From positions 1 to 64,000 of the forward strand of contig NEED01000009.1 of assembly GCA_002110465.1 (NCBI GenBank): 64,000 nucleotides of DNA, given 5' to 3'. Positions 54,923-63,590 of this stretch are shown here, one piece after another (the first letter of the stretch is position 1; the number at the start of each line of letters is the position of its first letter). The notes beneath the pieces are model-generated. The model was not told where the DNA came from. It saw nothing but the letters and a program-made list of their open reading frames with translations, and did no database searches. This stretch comes from an unicellular cyanobacterium SU2 (GTDB lineage: Bacteria; Cyanobacteriota; Cyanobacteriia; Cyanobacteriales; Microcystaceae). A program made the position numbers and the translations under genes.

Positions 54923-55315
54923 ATGAAGCCTATATTTAAGAATACAGAAGATTGGCAACAAGCAGATTTGCTAATGCAACCCATCTTTATTCGGGTTATG
55001 GATAACCTGCGTAAACAGTTAGAAAAATTTCATTGGATCGCAACTTATCAAGAAGTTCAAACCCCTTATCCTGGGCATCAATTGTCTTTGACTCATGAAG
55101 AAAAGTCTATTACAATAAATGTCTGGGATATTTGTTTCCAAGTATGCTTTCTCAACTATAAAACGCCCCCAATTAATGAGGATGAATCCACCCAGGATAG
55201 TCAAGTAGTGGAGATCGATACCAGTCTAATTAATCTAGGAGAAGTTAATTGGCAAAAACTAGATAATAAAGCACAAAAAGTGATAGAAGAAATGTTAAGA
55301 AATTTACCTAATTAA
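54923..55315 (+). CDS. Unknown protein coupled to ygfZ
   Basis: This 130-residue soluble protein has no recognised motif. It has WIATYQEVQTPYPGHQLSLTH and VWDICFQVCFLN in a mixed alpha/beta look. Its stop codon is 2 bp before the start of ygfZ, so the two are likely translated from one message and may act together. The start is ATG 54923. Confidence 0.6.
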   Translation: MKPIFKNTEDWQQADLLMQPIFIRVMDNLRKQLEKFHWIATYQEVQTPYPGHQLSLTHEEKSITINVWDICFQVCFLNYKTPPINEDESTQDSQVVEIDTSLINLGEVNWQKLDNKAQKVIEEMLRNLPN

Positions 55316-55317
55316 TT

Positions 55318-56385
55318 ATGATAGAAGATTTAAGAGAAATACAAAAAAAAATGGGCGCAACCTTCACAGAAGATGGAACAAGAATCGAGAGTTTTAGTAA
55401 TGATAGCAAAGGATTGAAAGCCGCCTATGATGAAGTCGTCATTAGTGATCGCACTCATTGGGGACTCTTGGAACTGACAGGAGATGATCGTTTACGCTTT
55501 CTTCATAATCAAACCACCAATAACATTAATCAGCTAAAGCCAGGATTAGGGTGTGATACAGTGTTTGTTAATTCTACTGGAAGAACGCTCGATTTAGTCA
55601 CCGTCTATTTGACAGACAAAGCTATTTTGATTTTAGTTTCCCCGAACTGTCGTCAATATTTGATGGAATGGATGGATCGCTACATTTTCCCTATGGATAA
55701 GGTGGAAATTAAAGATGTTTCTCAACAAAATGCTGTTTTTACCCTCATTGGTTCTGAAAGTACAGAAATTTTGAAAAAATGCGGAATCAATGATTTAGGG
55801 GAACTCTCATTAGGAAATCATCGTTTAGTTACCATGGGAGAAAATTCTATTAGAGTAGCGGTGGGGACTGGGTTAGCTATACCTGGTTACACCTTAATTT
55901 TACCGATTAACCAAGCAAAAACAGTATGGGAACAGTTGATACAATTAGGAGGAATTCCCATCGGCGATCGCGTTTGGGAACAGTTACGAATCAAACAAGG
56001 ACGACCCGTTCGAGATCACGAATTAACTGAAGATTATAATCCCCTAGAAGCTGGATTATGGCACGGGATTTCCTTTAACAAAGGCTGTTATATTGGACAG
56101 GAAACCATTGCTCGTCTAAATACCTATAAAGGGGTTAAACAAAGATTATGGGGAGTTAACTTAAACCAAGAAGTTACCCCAGGAACTCCTGTCATGTTAG
56201 AAGCCGAAAAAATAGGCGTTTTAACCAGTTGCACTGAGATTGATCAACAATTCTTTGGCTTAGCTTATATTCGGACTAAAGCAGGAGGAATCGGGTTAAA
56301 CATTCAAGTAGGAGAAGCCACAGGACAAGTGGTAGAAGTTCCTTTCTTAACCCATGAATATTATCAACCTCCTGCTGTTGAGTAG
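55318..56385 (+). CDS. ygfZ: YgfZ/GcvT-like folate-binding protein
   Basis: This 355-residue protein of the GcvT fold contains the YgfZ signature NKGCYIGQETIARL (K-G-C-Y-x-G-Q-E, around residue 258). It starts with a region binding folate (LRFLHNQTTNNINQL). YgfZ helps certain iron-sulfur enzymes and tRNA-modifying MiaB in bacteria, using the signature Cys. It lacks the aminomethyltransferase partners here, so it is not glycine-cleavage GcvT. It is read right behind an unknown gene, with a 2-bp gap. Confidence 0.9.
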   Translation: MIEDLREIQKKMGATFTEDGTRIESFSNDSKGLKAAYDEVVISDRTHWGLLELTGDDRLRFLHNQTTNNINQLKPGLGCDTVFVNSTGRTLDLVTVYLTDKAILILVSPNCRQYLMEWMDRYIFPMDKVEIKDVSQQNAVFTLIGSESTEILKKCGINDLGELSLGNHRLVTMGENSIRVAVGTGLAIPGYTLILPINQAKTVWEQLIQLGGIPIGDRVWEQLRIKQGRPVRDHELTEDYNPLEAGLWHGISFNKGCYIGQETIARLNTYKGVKQRLWGVNLNQEVTPGTPVMLEAEKIGVLTSCTEIDQQFFGLAYIRTKAGGIGLNIQVGEATGQVVEVPFLTHEYYQPPAVE

Positions 56386-56395
56386 AAATAAGAAT

Positions 56396-57691
56396 TTACA
56401 TGGTTAAAGACTGAGCATCAGTTTCAATTAACTTAGCTAAATCTTGTAAAAATGCCGCAGCATGAGCGCCATAAATCACGCGATGATCGCAAGTAATATT
56501 TACTGCCATCTGACGTTGTACCCCCATTAATCCCTCGGTTGTGGCTACCACTTGGGGACGGGATGCACCAATCGCTAAAATAGCCCCTTGTCCTGGGGGT
56601 AAAATGGCATCAAAACGGTCTACCCCAAACATTCCCAAATTCGATAGAGTAATGGTTCCACTATTGTACTCTTGAGGTTGCAATTGTTTACTTCTGGCGC
56701 GTTCGACTAAATCTTTCCAAGTGCGAGACAAAGAATAAATATCGACTTGATCCGCATTTTGTAGAACAGGAGTAATCAGTCCCCCATCAGGCATAGCCAC
56801 TGCTAAAGCCACATTGATCGACCCGTTATAATGAATTCCCTGGTCGCTGTAACTAGCATTAACTAGGGGATGTCTTTGGAGAGTAACCGCCACCGCTTTA
56901 GCCAATAAAGCCGTCATCGTCACCCCTTTAGATTTAATTTGCTTGTAGAGTTTATCTAAATTATCAGTGGTGATGGTGTAACCCACATGATAGGTGGGAA
57001 CTTGAACCGTAGCCACCATATTTTGGACTACCGCTTTTTGTAGAGTTGTCAGGGGAACGGTTTCTCCTGGAGTAACTGGAGTCGGGGTCGGTGGGGCTGC
57101 AGGGGTAAAAGTCGGTTGAGTCGGTGCAGGGGATGGGGTTGGCGTAATCGTTGAAGTCGGGGTTTTACCAGTGGCGCGTTCCACATCTTCAGCAACAATA
57201 CGTCCATAAGGACCGCTTCCGTGAAGGGTTTTGAGATCAACCCCCAATTGTTTCGCCAGTTTTTTTGCCCGTGGGGAGGCAATTGTGCGACCATTCCCGC
57301 CTTTGCTGCCATTACTGCTAGGCGTTGCTGAAGGGGAAACCGTTGCCGTGATCGTAGCAGGTTCAGGGGTTGGCGTTGGCGTTGAGGGGGTTTCTTGAGC
57401 AGGTTGAGGGGAACTTGAGGACGCTTTTTGTTGAGCTTGGGCGATTTCTGCTTCAGTTTCTGCTACCAGAGCGATCGCCGCTCCGACGGGGGCTTCTTGA
57501 CCAGCTTCTACTAAGATAGTTGCTAGATAGCCTTCATAAAATGATTCTACATCCATATCGGCTTTATCGGATTCAACCACCACGACGGTTTCTCCTTTTT
57601 CCACCTTATCCCCTGGAGATTTTGTCCAAGAGACGATTTTTCCCTCGGTCATGGTAGAACTGAGTGCAGGCATGAATATGTCGTGAATCAT
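56396..57691 (-). CDS. pdhC: Dihydrolipoamide acetyltransferase, pyruvate dehydrogenase E2
   Basis: This 431-residue E2 has an N-terminal lipoyl domain (IHDIFMPALSSTMTEGK, lipoyl Lys in VESDKADMD near residue 43). A Pro/Thr linker leads to the E3-binding domain (ASPRAKKLAKQLGVD), a second linker, and the catalytic core with NLGMFGVDRFDAILPPGQ. The catalytic motif reads DHRVIYGAH. The usual DG is YG, a change I also recall from cyanobacterial and plastid E2s. The start is taken at ATG 57691, the usual family N-terminus; an upstream Met at 57730 adds 13 residues. Confidence 0.93.
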   Translation of the reverse strand: MIHDIFMPALSSTMTEGKIVSWTKSPGDKVEKGETVVVVESDKADMDVESFYEGYLATILVEAGQEAPVGAAIALVAETEAEIAQAQQKASSSSPQPAQETPSTPTPTPEPATITATVSPSATPSSNGSKGGNGRTIASPRAKKLAKQLGVDLKTLHGSGPYGRIVAEDVERATGKTPTSTITPTPSPAPTQPTFTPAAPPTPTPVTPGETVPLTTLQKAVVQNMVATVQVPTYHVGYTITTDNLDKLYKQIKSKGVTMTALLAKAVAVTLQRHPLVNASYSDQGIHYNGSINVALAVAMPDGGLITPVLQNADQVDIYSLSRTWKDLVERARSKQLQPQEYNSGTITLSNLGMFGVDRFDAILPPGQGAILAIGASRPQVVATTEGLMGVQRQMAVNITCDHRVIYGAHAAAFLQDLAKLIETDAQSLTM

Positions 57692-57803
57692 GAAGTGGCT
57701 TTCCCCTGTAGTGTATCGATAGGCAGTCAAGTTTATGCCAGATCGAATTTTACCACTAAAATAGCTTAGGTTATTTATAAAAATTAGATTTAGTTATCGT
57801 CCC

Positions 57804-58247
57804 ATGCGAGTCATTATCCAGCGAGTTAAAGCATCTTCTGTCAAAGTCAATGGGCAAATTGTCGGTCAAATTGGCCAAGGGTTAAACTTGTTGGTCGGAA
57901 TTGGGACAACAGATACTGAGGCTGAATTGGAATGGATGACCCGTAAATGTTTAGAGTTAAGGTTATTTCCCGCAACACAAGGAAGCAATTCCTGGGAAAA
58001 ATCGGTGCAAGATATCCAGGGAGAATTATTAGTCGTTAGTCAATTCACCCTTTATGGAGACTGTCGAAAAGGTCGCCGTCCCTCTTTCAGTAATTCTGCC
58101 TCTCCCTCAGTCGCTGAAGCTTTGTATAACCAATTTATTACTAACTTAAAAAGCAGTGGTTTAAGAGTAGAAACCGGTATTTTTGGAGCAATGATGCAGG
58201 TCAGTATTGAAAATGACGGACCTGTGACCCTATTACTAGAACGCTAA
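57804..58247 (+). CDS. dtd: D-aminoacyl-tRNA deacylase
   Basis: This 147-residue enzyme removes D-amino acids, and glycine from tRNA-Ala, preventing mistranslation. It keeps the fold and both signatures: [10 protein letters not shown] (the SQFTLYGD loop) and [11 protein letters not shown] (the GPVT cross-subunit motif). It should act as a dimer. It starts at ATG 57804. The start of the pdhC gene on the other strand is 113 bp away. Confidence 0.95.
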   Translation: MRVIIQRVKASSVKVNGQIVGQIGQGLNLLVGIGTTDTEAELEWMTRKCLELRLFPATQGSNSWEKSVQDIQGELLVVSQFTLYGDCRKGRRPSFSNSASPSVAEALYNQFITNLKSSGLRVETGIFGAMMQVSIENDGPVTLLLER

Positions 58248-58338
58248 TTCATATATTTTGAAATGCTGTTCACAAGAACGCAACTTTTGTTATAAATAAT
58301 AAACTAAGGACAATTACCCAAAAGATTAGGTAACGGTT

Positions 58339-60135
58339 ATGACTTCCACCCCTTTGATTAAACCAATGCCCATTCGGGTATTTAATTCTGATAGTTTGGC
58401 AATTGTAGCATCGGTGGGGATTCATGCCTTACTGTTAGGACTATTTCTTCCTAGCCTAACTAACCAGACCTCTTCAGAAAAGTCTCCCGATCAACGGGAT
58501 GTTGAAGTGATTGAATTAACAGCCGCCGAAATGGCCCGTTTACCTGACCAGTCCCCATCATTGGATATGCCGAACTTTCCAGACAGTTCCCTCAGCGATC
58601 TCCCTGTCTTGGACTCTCCTTCTTTAAACTTAGATCCTCCCCTTCCGAGCAATTTCGATACATTACCAGCTCCCCCCGCTTTACCACCGTTGCCATCTCT
58701 TCCACCTCTAAGTTCTAACTATCGCCCCCTTCCGAGACCCCTTCCGAGACCACCACAATCACTCCCCATCGCCCCTCCTCCTAATCTTCCGTCAAGGTTA
58801 CCGGCTCCCCCGCCCCGTAGTTCTGAGCAGGAAACCTCTCAAAATGCTACACCCCAATTTCCACCTATCGCTAAAAGACCTGATTTTGGTCCGTTAAAAC
58901 CGCCAGTTCCTATTGATCAATTGATTAATCAAGGTAAAGGCGATCGCTCTAATAACCAAACTGAACGAAACCCTATCACCCCTAATTCGACAGAAGATCA
59001 AACAGCCCTCAATTCAGAACAAGACCGAAAAGATAGACTTATTCGCAACTTAGTCCGTGAAACGATTGAAGGAGCTAATAATCTTCGCTATAACGAAAAT
59101 AACACTACGAATGAAGACGCAAGGCGTAACGATGCTCAATGGATGGCCAGAACAGGTACTCCCGTTACTAAAAAAGAGAATTGGCAAAACTTAACTGGGA
59201 CTTACCCAAAAGCAGCCTGTCTAAAAAAGTTAGAGGGGACAGCTATTTATGGCATTAGCGTTAACCCGCAAGGTAATGTGGTTAAAAATCCTTATCTTAT
59301 TAAAAGCGCAGGCTATGGCATTTTAAACCAACAAGCCCTCAATCAGATTAAATCCAAAACTTTTAGTACAGATGGTCAACTCCAACACTATCGAGTTAGG
59401 GTATCTTTCAACTTTGATCCAACAATCTGCCCAACTGTGACCCGGAGTCCACAAAATCAAGAAACCAAACCTACCACGCCAGCTACTCCTGAAAAACCGT
59501 CTCAACCGACAACAGAAAATCAAGCCAAACCAGCTACCCCAGAAGTATCAACCCCAGCTACTTCTGAAAAACCGTCTCAACCGACAACAGAAAATCAAGC
59601 CAAACCAGCTACCCCAGAAGTATCAACCCCAGCTACTCCTGAAAAACCGTCTCAACCGACAACAGAAAATCAAGCCAAACCAGCTACCCCAGAAGTATCA
59701 ACCCCAGCTACTCCTGAAAAACCGTCTCAACCGACAACAGAAAATCAAGCCAAACCAGCAACCCCAGAAGTATCAACCCCAGCTACTCCTGAAAAACCGT
59801 CTCAACCGACAACAGAAAATCAAGCCAAACCAGCTACCCCAGAAGTATCAACCCCAGCTACTCCTGAAAAACCGTCTCAACCGACAACAGAAAATCAAGC
59901 CAAACCAGCTACCCCAGAAGTATCAACCCCAGCTACTCCTGAAAAACCGTCTCAACCGACAACAGAAAATCAAGCCAAACCAGCTACCCCAGAAGTATCA
60001 ACCCCAGCTACTCCTGAAAAACTGTCTCAACCGACAACAGAAAATCAAGCCAAACCAGCAAATTCACAAACCTCTAGCAAGAATGCGCCCCCCCTTCCTC
60101 CCAGTGCTAAAAAAGAGAAAACTGTCGTTGATTAG
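58339..60135 (+). CDS. TonB-like protein with TonB domain before a repeat tail
   Basis: This 598-residue protein has an N-terminal membrane anchor (residues 15-35, SLAIVASVGIHALLLGLFLPS) and a Pro-rich span (about 60-150). A TonB C-terminal-type domain follows at about residues 285-360 (LTGTYPKAACLKKLEGTAIYGISV and NQQALNQIKSKTF). Unlike usual TonB, a further long tail follows: eight near-identical 25-residue units (KPSQPTTENQAKPATPEVST...). The energy-transducing domain is therefore not at the end. Either this is a special class of transducer, or it is a structural protein using the same fold. Confidence 0.75.
   Translation: MTSTPLIKPMPIRVFNSDSLAIVASVGIHALLLGLFLPSLTNQTSSEKSPDQRDVEVIELTAAEMARLPDQSPSLDMPNFPDSSLSDLPVLDSPSLNLDPPLPSNFDTLPAPPALPPLPSLPPLSSNYRPLPRPLPRPPQSLPIAPPPNLPSRLPAPPPRSSEQETSQNATPQFPPIAKRPDFGPLKPPVPIDQLINQGKGDRSNNQTERNPITPNSTEDQTALNSEQDRKDRLIRNLVRETIEGANNLRYNENNTTNEDARRNDAQWMARTGTPVTKKENWQNLTGTYPKAACLKKLEGTAIYGISVNPQGNVVKNPYLIKSAGYGILNQQALNQIKSKTFSTDGQLQHYRVRVSFNFDPTICPTVTRSPQNQETKPTTPATPEKPSQPTTENQAKPATPEVSTPATSEKPSQPTTENQAKPATPEVSTPATPEKPSQPTTENQAKPATPEVSTPATPEKPSQPTTENQAKPATPEVSTPATPEKPSQPTTENQAKPATPEVSTPATPEKPSQPTTENQAKPATPEVSTPATPEKPSQPTTENQAKPATPEVSTPATPEKLSQPTTENQAKPANSQTSSKNAPPLPPSAKKEKTVVD
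59500..60060. repeat. 75-bp tandem repeat, eight copies, inside the TonB-like gene
   Basis: Copies of TCTCAACCGACAACAGAAAA start at about 59500, 59575, 59650, 59725, 59800, 59875, 59950 and 60025, exactly 75 bp apart. They code 25-residue Pro/Thr/Glu/Lys units in one frame. The copies are almost identical (differences include a TCT for CCT in unit 2 and CTG for CCG in unit 8), which implies recent expansion by slippage or recombination. Copy number may vary among strains. Confidence 0.95.
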
Positions 60136-60177
60136 ATTGTGTTATGGAGAATCTGAAAATTAATACTGTAAAATTTT

Positions 60178-61074
60178 ATGTTAAACATTCCTGGTTTTAG
60201 TCAGCATTCAACCCTAACCAGTTTAGGAGAAATGGTGTATTACACCGCTAATAATCTACCTTGGCTCAGTAGTCAAACCGAAGAAGAATCCCGACCAACA
60301 TTAGTTTTTTTACATGGTTTTGGCGGTGGTTCAAGTGCTTACGAATGGTCTAAAGTTTATCCTGCTTTTGCTAGTGAGTATGGCATCTTAGCACCGGATT
60401 TGATTGGTTGGGGACTCTCATCCCATCTAGAGAGGAACTATCGCATTGATGATTATTTAACGACTATTACCGAATTTTTAGAGAAAACTTGTAACCAACC
60501 AGTAACAGTAATTGCATCATCTTTAACGGCTGCTTTTACTATTCGAGTGGCCATTGCTCGTCCAGACTTGTTCAAATCATTAATTTTGACTACACCGGCA
60601 GGATTATCAGATTTTGGTGAAAATTACACCCGCAGTTTTTTTGCTCAATTAGTAAGTACCCCGATTGTAGATCGCTTTATCTATGATTTTGGAGTAGCGT
60701 CGGAATTGGGAATTCGTAACTTTTTGGAACAACGTCAATTTGCTCGTGCTGAGAGAATATGTCCTGAAATTATCTCAGCTTATCTCAAATCGGCAACTCA
60801 ACCGAGAGCAGAATACAGTGCGCTTTCTTTTGTACGAGGAGATTTATGCTTTGACCTTTCTCAATATGTTGAACAATTGACCATTCCCACTGCTATTATT
60901 TGGGGACAAAAATCTCAGTTTACTGGCCCTGATATTGGACGACGATTAGCACAAATGAATCCCACAGCCATTAAAGCTTTTGAAGTAATAGAAGAAGTTG
61001 GTTTAACTCCTCAATTAGAACTTCCTGCCGTCACTATTGGTTTAATTCGTAAATTCTTGAACACGGTATTCTAA
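60178..61074 (+). CDS. Alpha/beta hydrolase-fold protein
   Basis: This 298-residue protein has the fold marks LVFLHGFGGGSSAYEW (oxyanion loop, HG) and VIASSLTAAF (nucleophile elbow, written A-S-S-L-T instead of G-x-S-x-G). The catalytic His is not visible where expected near the C-terminus: the usual GHLPQ reads GLTPQ. The catalytic Asp spot in WGQKSQFTG also lacks an acid. It may thus be non-hydrolytic or use other residues. It starts at ATG 60178, 42 bp behind the TonB-like gene. Confidence 0.8.
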   Translation: MLNIPGFSQHSTLTSLGEMVYYTANNLPWLSSQTEEESRPTLVFLHGFGGGSSAYEWSKVYPAFASEYGILAPDLIGWGLSSHLERNYRIDDYLTTITEFLEKTCNQPVTVIASSLTAAFTIRVAIARPDLFKSLILTTPAGLSDFGENYTRSFFAQLVSTPIVDRFIYDFGVASELGIRNFLEQRQFARAERICPEIISAYLKSATQPRAEYSALSFVRGDLCFDLSQYVEQLTIPTAIIWGQKSQFTGPDIGRRLAQMNPTAIKAFEVIEEVGLTPQLELPAVTIGLIRKFLNTVF

Positions 61075-61212
61075 ACGTTTAACCCTGGGTTTATAGCGGC
61101 ATTTTTTGGATTAGCTTAGACACTGGAGTGTCAATAGAGATGATCAGTGTCACGATCATGAGCAATATGCCCTTAAATGATGCACTCTCCTTATTTTATT
61201 GACAAGAGGATC

Positions 61213-61242
61213 TTGACAAAGATGCTAGACTTCAAGTATTGT
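61213..61242 (+). promoter_or_regulatory. Probable promoter of tRNA-Ala
   Basis: TTGACA (61213-61218) and TATTGT (61237-61242) are separated by 18 bp, a good sigma-70-type pair. The tRNA begins 20 bp after the -10 element. Confidence 0.5.
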
Positions 61243-61261
61243 ATTAAATGGTCTTAGAAAA

Positions 61262-61334
61262 GGGGCTATAACTCAGTTGGTAGAGTGTCACAATGGCATT
61301 GTGAAAGTCAGCGGTTCGAGTCCGCTTAGCTCCA
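61262..61334 (+). tRNA. tRNA-Ala (anticodon GGC)
   Basis: The 73-base sequence folds as a cloverleaf. It has a 7-bp acceptor GGGGCTA / TAGCTCC, a D-arm ACTC/GAGT, an anticodon stem TCACA/TGTGA with loop ATGGCAT (anticodon GGC), and a T-arm AGCGG/CCGCT with TTCGAGT. CCA is not encoded. It decodes GCC and GCU. Confidence 0.95.
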
Positions 61335-61468
61335 TATTAATTAAACCCTGATGGTACAAAGGTTTGAGAATGCTTTACTCCCTCTCAGGAGCTTTCCTTA
61401 CTCAGTCTTTACTCAATCTTACCTCATCTGGTGGGGATAGCTGAGTAACTTAACTTAGTTTAGTGATG
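61335..61468. other. Short intergenic segment behind tRNA-Ala
   Basis: About 130 bp without a gene. It contains a CTCAGGAG-type stretch and leads into the first inverted-repeat element. Confidence 0.35.
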
Positions 61469-61647
61469 CTATAGGACTACGCATTTTGGTTAGGAGATTT
61501 TTATAATAGAAAGGAAGTAATTTAAGTGATCAGGCAGTCTGTTTTAAAAACTTGGATGAAACAAATGTTACCTGAATTTGAAACAGTCCGAGAATGTGTA
61601 GATGCGGCATTTCAAAACTGTCCTAACGTTTTTGTGTAGTTCTATAG
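61469..61647. mobile_element. Small element with CTATAG-type inverted ends (element A)
   Basis: CTATAGGACTACGCA at the left (61469-61483) is mirrored at the right end (61633-61647). Reading inward from the right gives CTATAGAACTACACA, a match at 13 of 15 positions. Inside, a 34-codon frame starting with GTG reads VIRQSVLKTWMKQMLPEFET and VRECVDAAFQNCPNVFV, ending in the right inverted repeat. The whole is about 180 bp. It looks like a non-autonomous (MITE-like) derivative, perhaps with the tail of a transposase-linked ORF. Confidence 0.45.
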
Positions 61648-61653
61648 TATAGT

Positions 61654-61831
61654 CTAGGAGTTTCGCATTGACAGAAAAGCTCAAAAGTGCATCTCACCCA
61701 AAAGGACAAAAACTTTACCCCAAATGATACTGGTAAGCGTATTCCAATAAAACGGCGATCGCCGTTTGCCTCAAACACCGGAAATTCCTACTTTGAAGAT
61801 AGTAAAAATGTATGAGGCGAAACTCCTATAG
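61654..61831. mobile_element. Small element with inverted ends (element B), next to element A
   Basis: CTAGGAGTTTCGC at 61654-61666 is mirrored by GCGAAACTCCTATAG at 61817-61831, giving an inverted repeat of about 12-13 bp. The outer right end read inward is CTATAGGAGTTTCGC, similar to the end of element A (CTATAGGACTACGCA). It lies 6 bp from element A, carries a HIP1 palindrome at its centre and has no ORF. It is a probable MITE of about 178 bp. Confidence 0.45.
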
Positions 61832-62041
61832 TCTTTCCGTAACTACAAAAAGAAGTCAATTTATTACTGCCTATTTTGTAGCTGTTTTAGAAAATGTACA
61901 TAATAGCATCACGAAACTAAGGTTAAGTTCCTCAGTGACCCCTACCAAATCAGATAAAATTAAGCAAGGAGCGAATAAATAACGCCCCTAAGAGGGACTA
62001 AGGTATTCTTAAACCTTTGTATAATAAGGATTTGCTATAAA
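61832..62041. other. Intergenic region between element B and tRNA-Pro
   Basis: About 210 bp. No gene was recognised. A short palindrome CCCTAAGAGGG occurs near 61986. The tRNA-Pro is transcribed toward it. Confidence 0.35.
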
Positions 62042-62115
62042 TCGGAGCGGCGGGATTTGAACCCACGACCCCCACTACCCCAAAGTGGTGCGCTACCAAG
62101 CTGCGCTACGCCCCG
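62042..62115 (-). tRNA. tRNA-Pro (anticodon GGG)
   Basis: The reverse strand folds as a cloverleaf. It has an acceptor CGGGGCG / CGCTCCG, a D-arm GCGC/GCGC with loop AGCTTGGTA, an anticodon stem CCACT/AGTGG with loop TTGGGGT (anticodon GGG), and a T-arm GTGGG/CCCGC with TTCAAAT. The discriminator base is A and CCA is not encoded. It decodes CCC and CCU. Confidence 0.95.
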
Positions 62116-62316
62116 TTGTTTGCCGGATATCATTATAAACTAGATGAGATTTAAAATGCAAGCCTTTACTGAAAATTATCAATCAACATAGGATGTTGAA
62201 AACACCTTCGACGACAGACATCTGAGTTGATCAATATGCCTGCGATTGCCCCTAATCTCTTTTCTTAGCAAGACTTCAGAGCAAATCACAGGCATCTATC
62301 ATAAACCTCGAATTTC

Positions 62317-62799
62317 CTAGAATAACCCTAGGGTTAGAGACTCGTCAATGGGGAAGGTTGCACCTGCACCCAACCAGAGGGTAACAACGGTTCCAAAGAG
62401 GAACATAGCAGTTGCCACAGGACGACGGAAAGGATTTTGGAATTTGTTGACACTCTCAATGAATGGAATCAACATTAAACCCAAAGGAATCGCTGCTTGA
62501 CAAGCAATTCCTAAAAGTTTGTTGGGAAGAATCCTTAAAATTTGGAAAACGGGATAGAGATACCATTCCGGTAAAATTTCGAGGGGAGTAGCGAACGGAT
62601 CAGCCGGTTCACCAATCATAGCAGGATCGAGAACGGCTAAACCAACTACTAAACCGAGGGTTCCGAGAATCACCACGGGAAATACATAAAGCAAGTCATT
62701 AGGCCAAGCGGGTTCACCGTAGTAGTTGTGACCCATGCCTTTGGCCAGTTTAGCGCGTAGTTTAGGATCGCTAAGATCTGGCTTTTTTTCAGTTGCCAT
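62317..62799 (-). CDS. petD: Cytochrome b6-f complex subunit IV
   Basis: This 160-residue thylakoid membrane protein corresponds to the C-terminal half of mitochondrial cytochrome b. It has three helices (residues 36-56, 95-115, 127-147) and the quinol-site motif [13 protein letters not shown]. It is 122 bp behind petB on the same strand, forming the standard petBD operon. Length is normal. Confidence 0.97.
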   Translation of the reverse strand: MATEKKPDLSDPKLRAKLAKGMGHNYYGEPAWPNDLLYVFPVVILGTLGLVVGLAVLDPAMIGEPADPFATPLEILPEWYLYPVFQILRILPNKLLGIACQAAIPLGLMLIPFIESVNKFQNPFRRPVATAMFLFGTVVTLWLGAGATFPIDESLTLGLF

Positions 62800-62921
62800 T
62801 GGATAAATTTCTCCTTATCAAAACTGAGGATCAGCAGGATATATGTCTAGTATTAGTGACCAGTCTTCAATTATCAAAGATTTCCCAATAATTAACTGTT
62901 CACTGGCCACCATTCATCTCT

Positions 62922-63590
62922 CTACAAAGGGCCAGAAATCCCTTGTTTGCGGATCATTAAGAAATGTAGCAGCATAAAGACTGCAATTAACCAGGGGAAA
63001 ACAAAGGTATGTAAGCTATAAAAACGAGTCAAGGTGGCTTGTCCTACACTTTGACCACCCCGAAGGAGTTCGACCATTTGATCGCCCACCACGGGAATAG
63101 CAGCAGGAACACCAGAAACGATTTTAACCGCCCAGTAACCAACCTGATCCCAAGGGAGAGAGTAGCCTGTTACCCCAAAAGAAACGGTGATAACGGCTAA
63201 GACAACCCCAGTAATCCAAGTTAACTCACGGGGCTTTTTAAAGCCACCGGTTAAGTAAACACGGAAGACATGAAGGATCATCATCAACACCATCATACTG
63301 GCAGACCAGCGATGGACTGAACGGATTAGCCAACCGAAGTTAACCTCGTTCATAATGTATTGAACTGAGGAAAAAGCTTCAACAACCGTTGGTTTGTAAT
63401 AAAACGTCATGGCAAATCCAGTAGCAAACTGGATTAAGAAGCAAACTAAGGTAATTCCACCCAAACAGTAAAAAATGTTGACGTGGGGAGGAACGTATTT
63501 GGTGGTGATATCGTCTGAAATCGCCTGAACTTCGAGGCGATCATCGAACCACTTGTAGATGGGGGAATCAGTAACTTGTTTAGAGAACAT
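62922..63590 (-). CDS. petB: Cytochrome b6
   Basis: This 222-residue subunit has four membrane helices. Heme ligands lie in [20 protein letters not shown] (two His) and [21 protein letters not shown] (two His). The Cys of [11 protein letters not shown] covalently binds heme c_n. It passes electrons between plastoquinol and plastocyanin in the thylakoid membrane. It heads the petB-petD operon. It starts at ATG 63590. Confidence 0.97.
   Translation of the reverse strand: MFSKQVTDSPIYKWFDDRLEVQAISDDITTKYVPPHVNIFYCLGGITLVCFLIQFATGFAMTFYYKPTVVEAFSSVQYIMNEVNFGWLIRSVHRWSASMMVLMMILHVFRVYLTGGFKKPRELTWITGVVLAVITVSFGVTGYSLPWDQVGYWAVKIVSGVPAAIPVVGDQMVELLRGGQSVGQATLTRFYSLHTFVFPWLIAVFMLLHFLMIRKQGISGPL

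Noticed and set aside
59500-60060. Regularly spaced repeats that could suggest a CRISPR array
   Set aside because: The repeats are 75 bp, directly abutting, in one coding frame and without unique spacers. They encode 25-residue protein repeats.
61141-61200. Small RNA suggested by repeated TGATCA/CACGATCATG pieces before tRNA-Ala
   Set aside because: Only short palindromes; no promoter-terminator pair supports an RNA gene.
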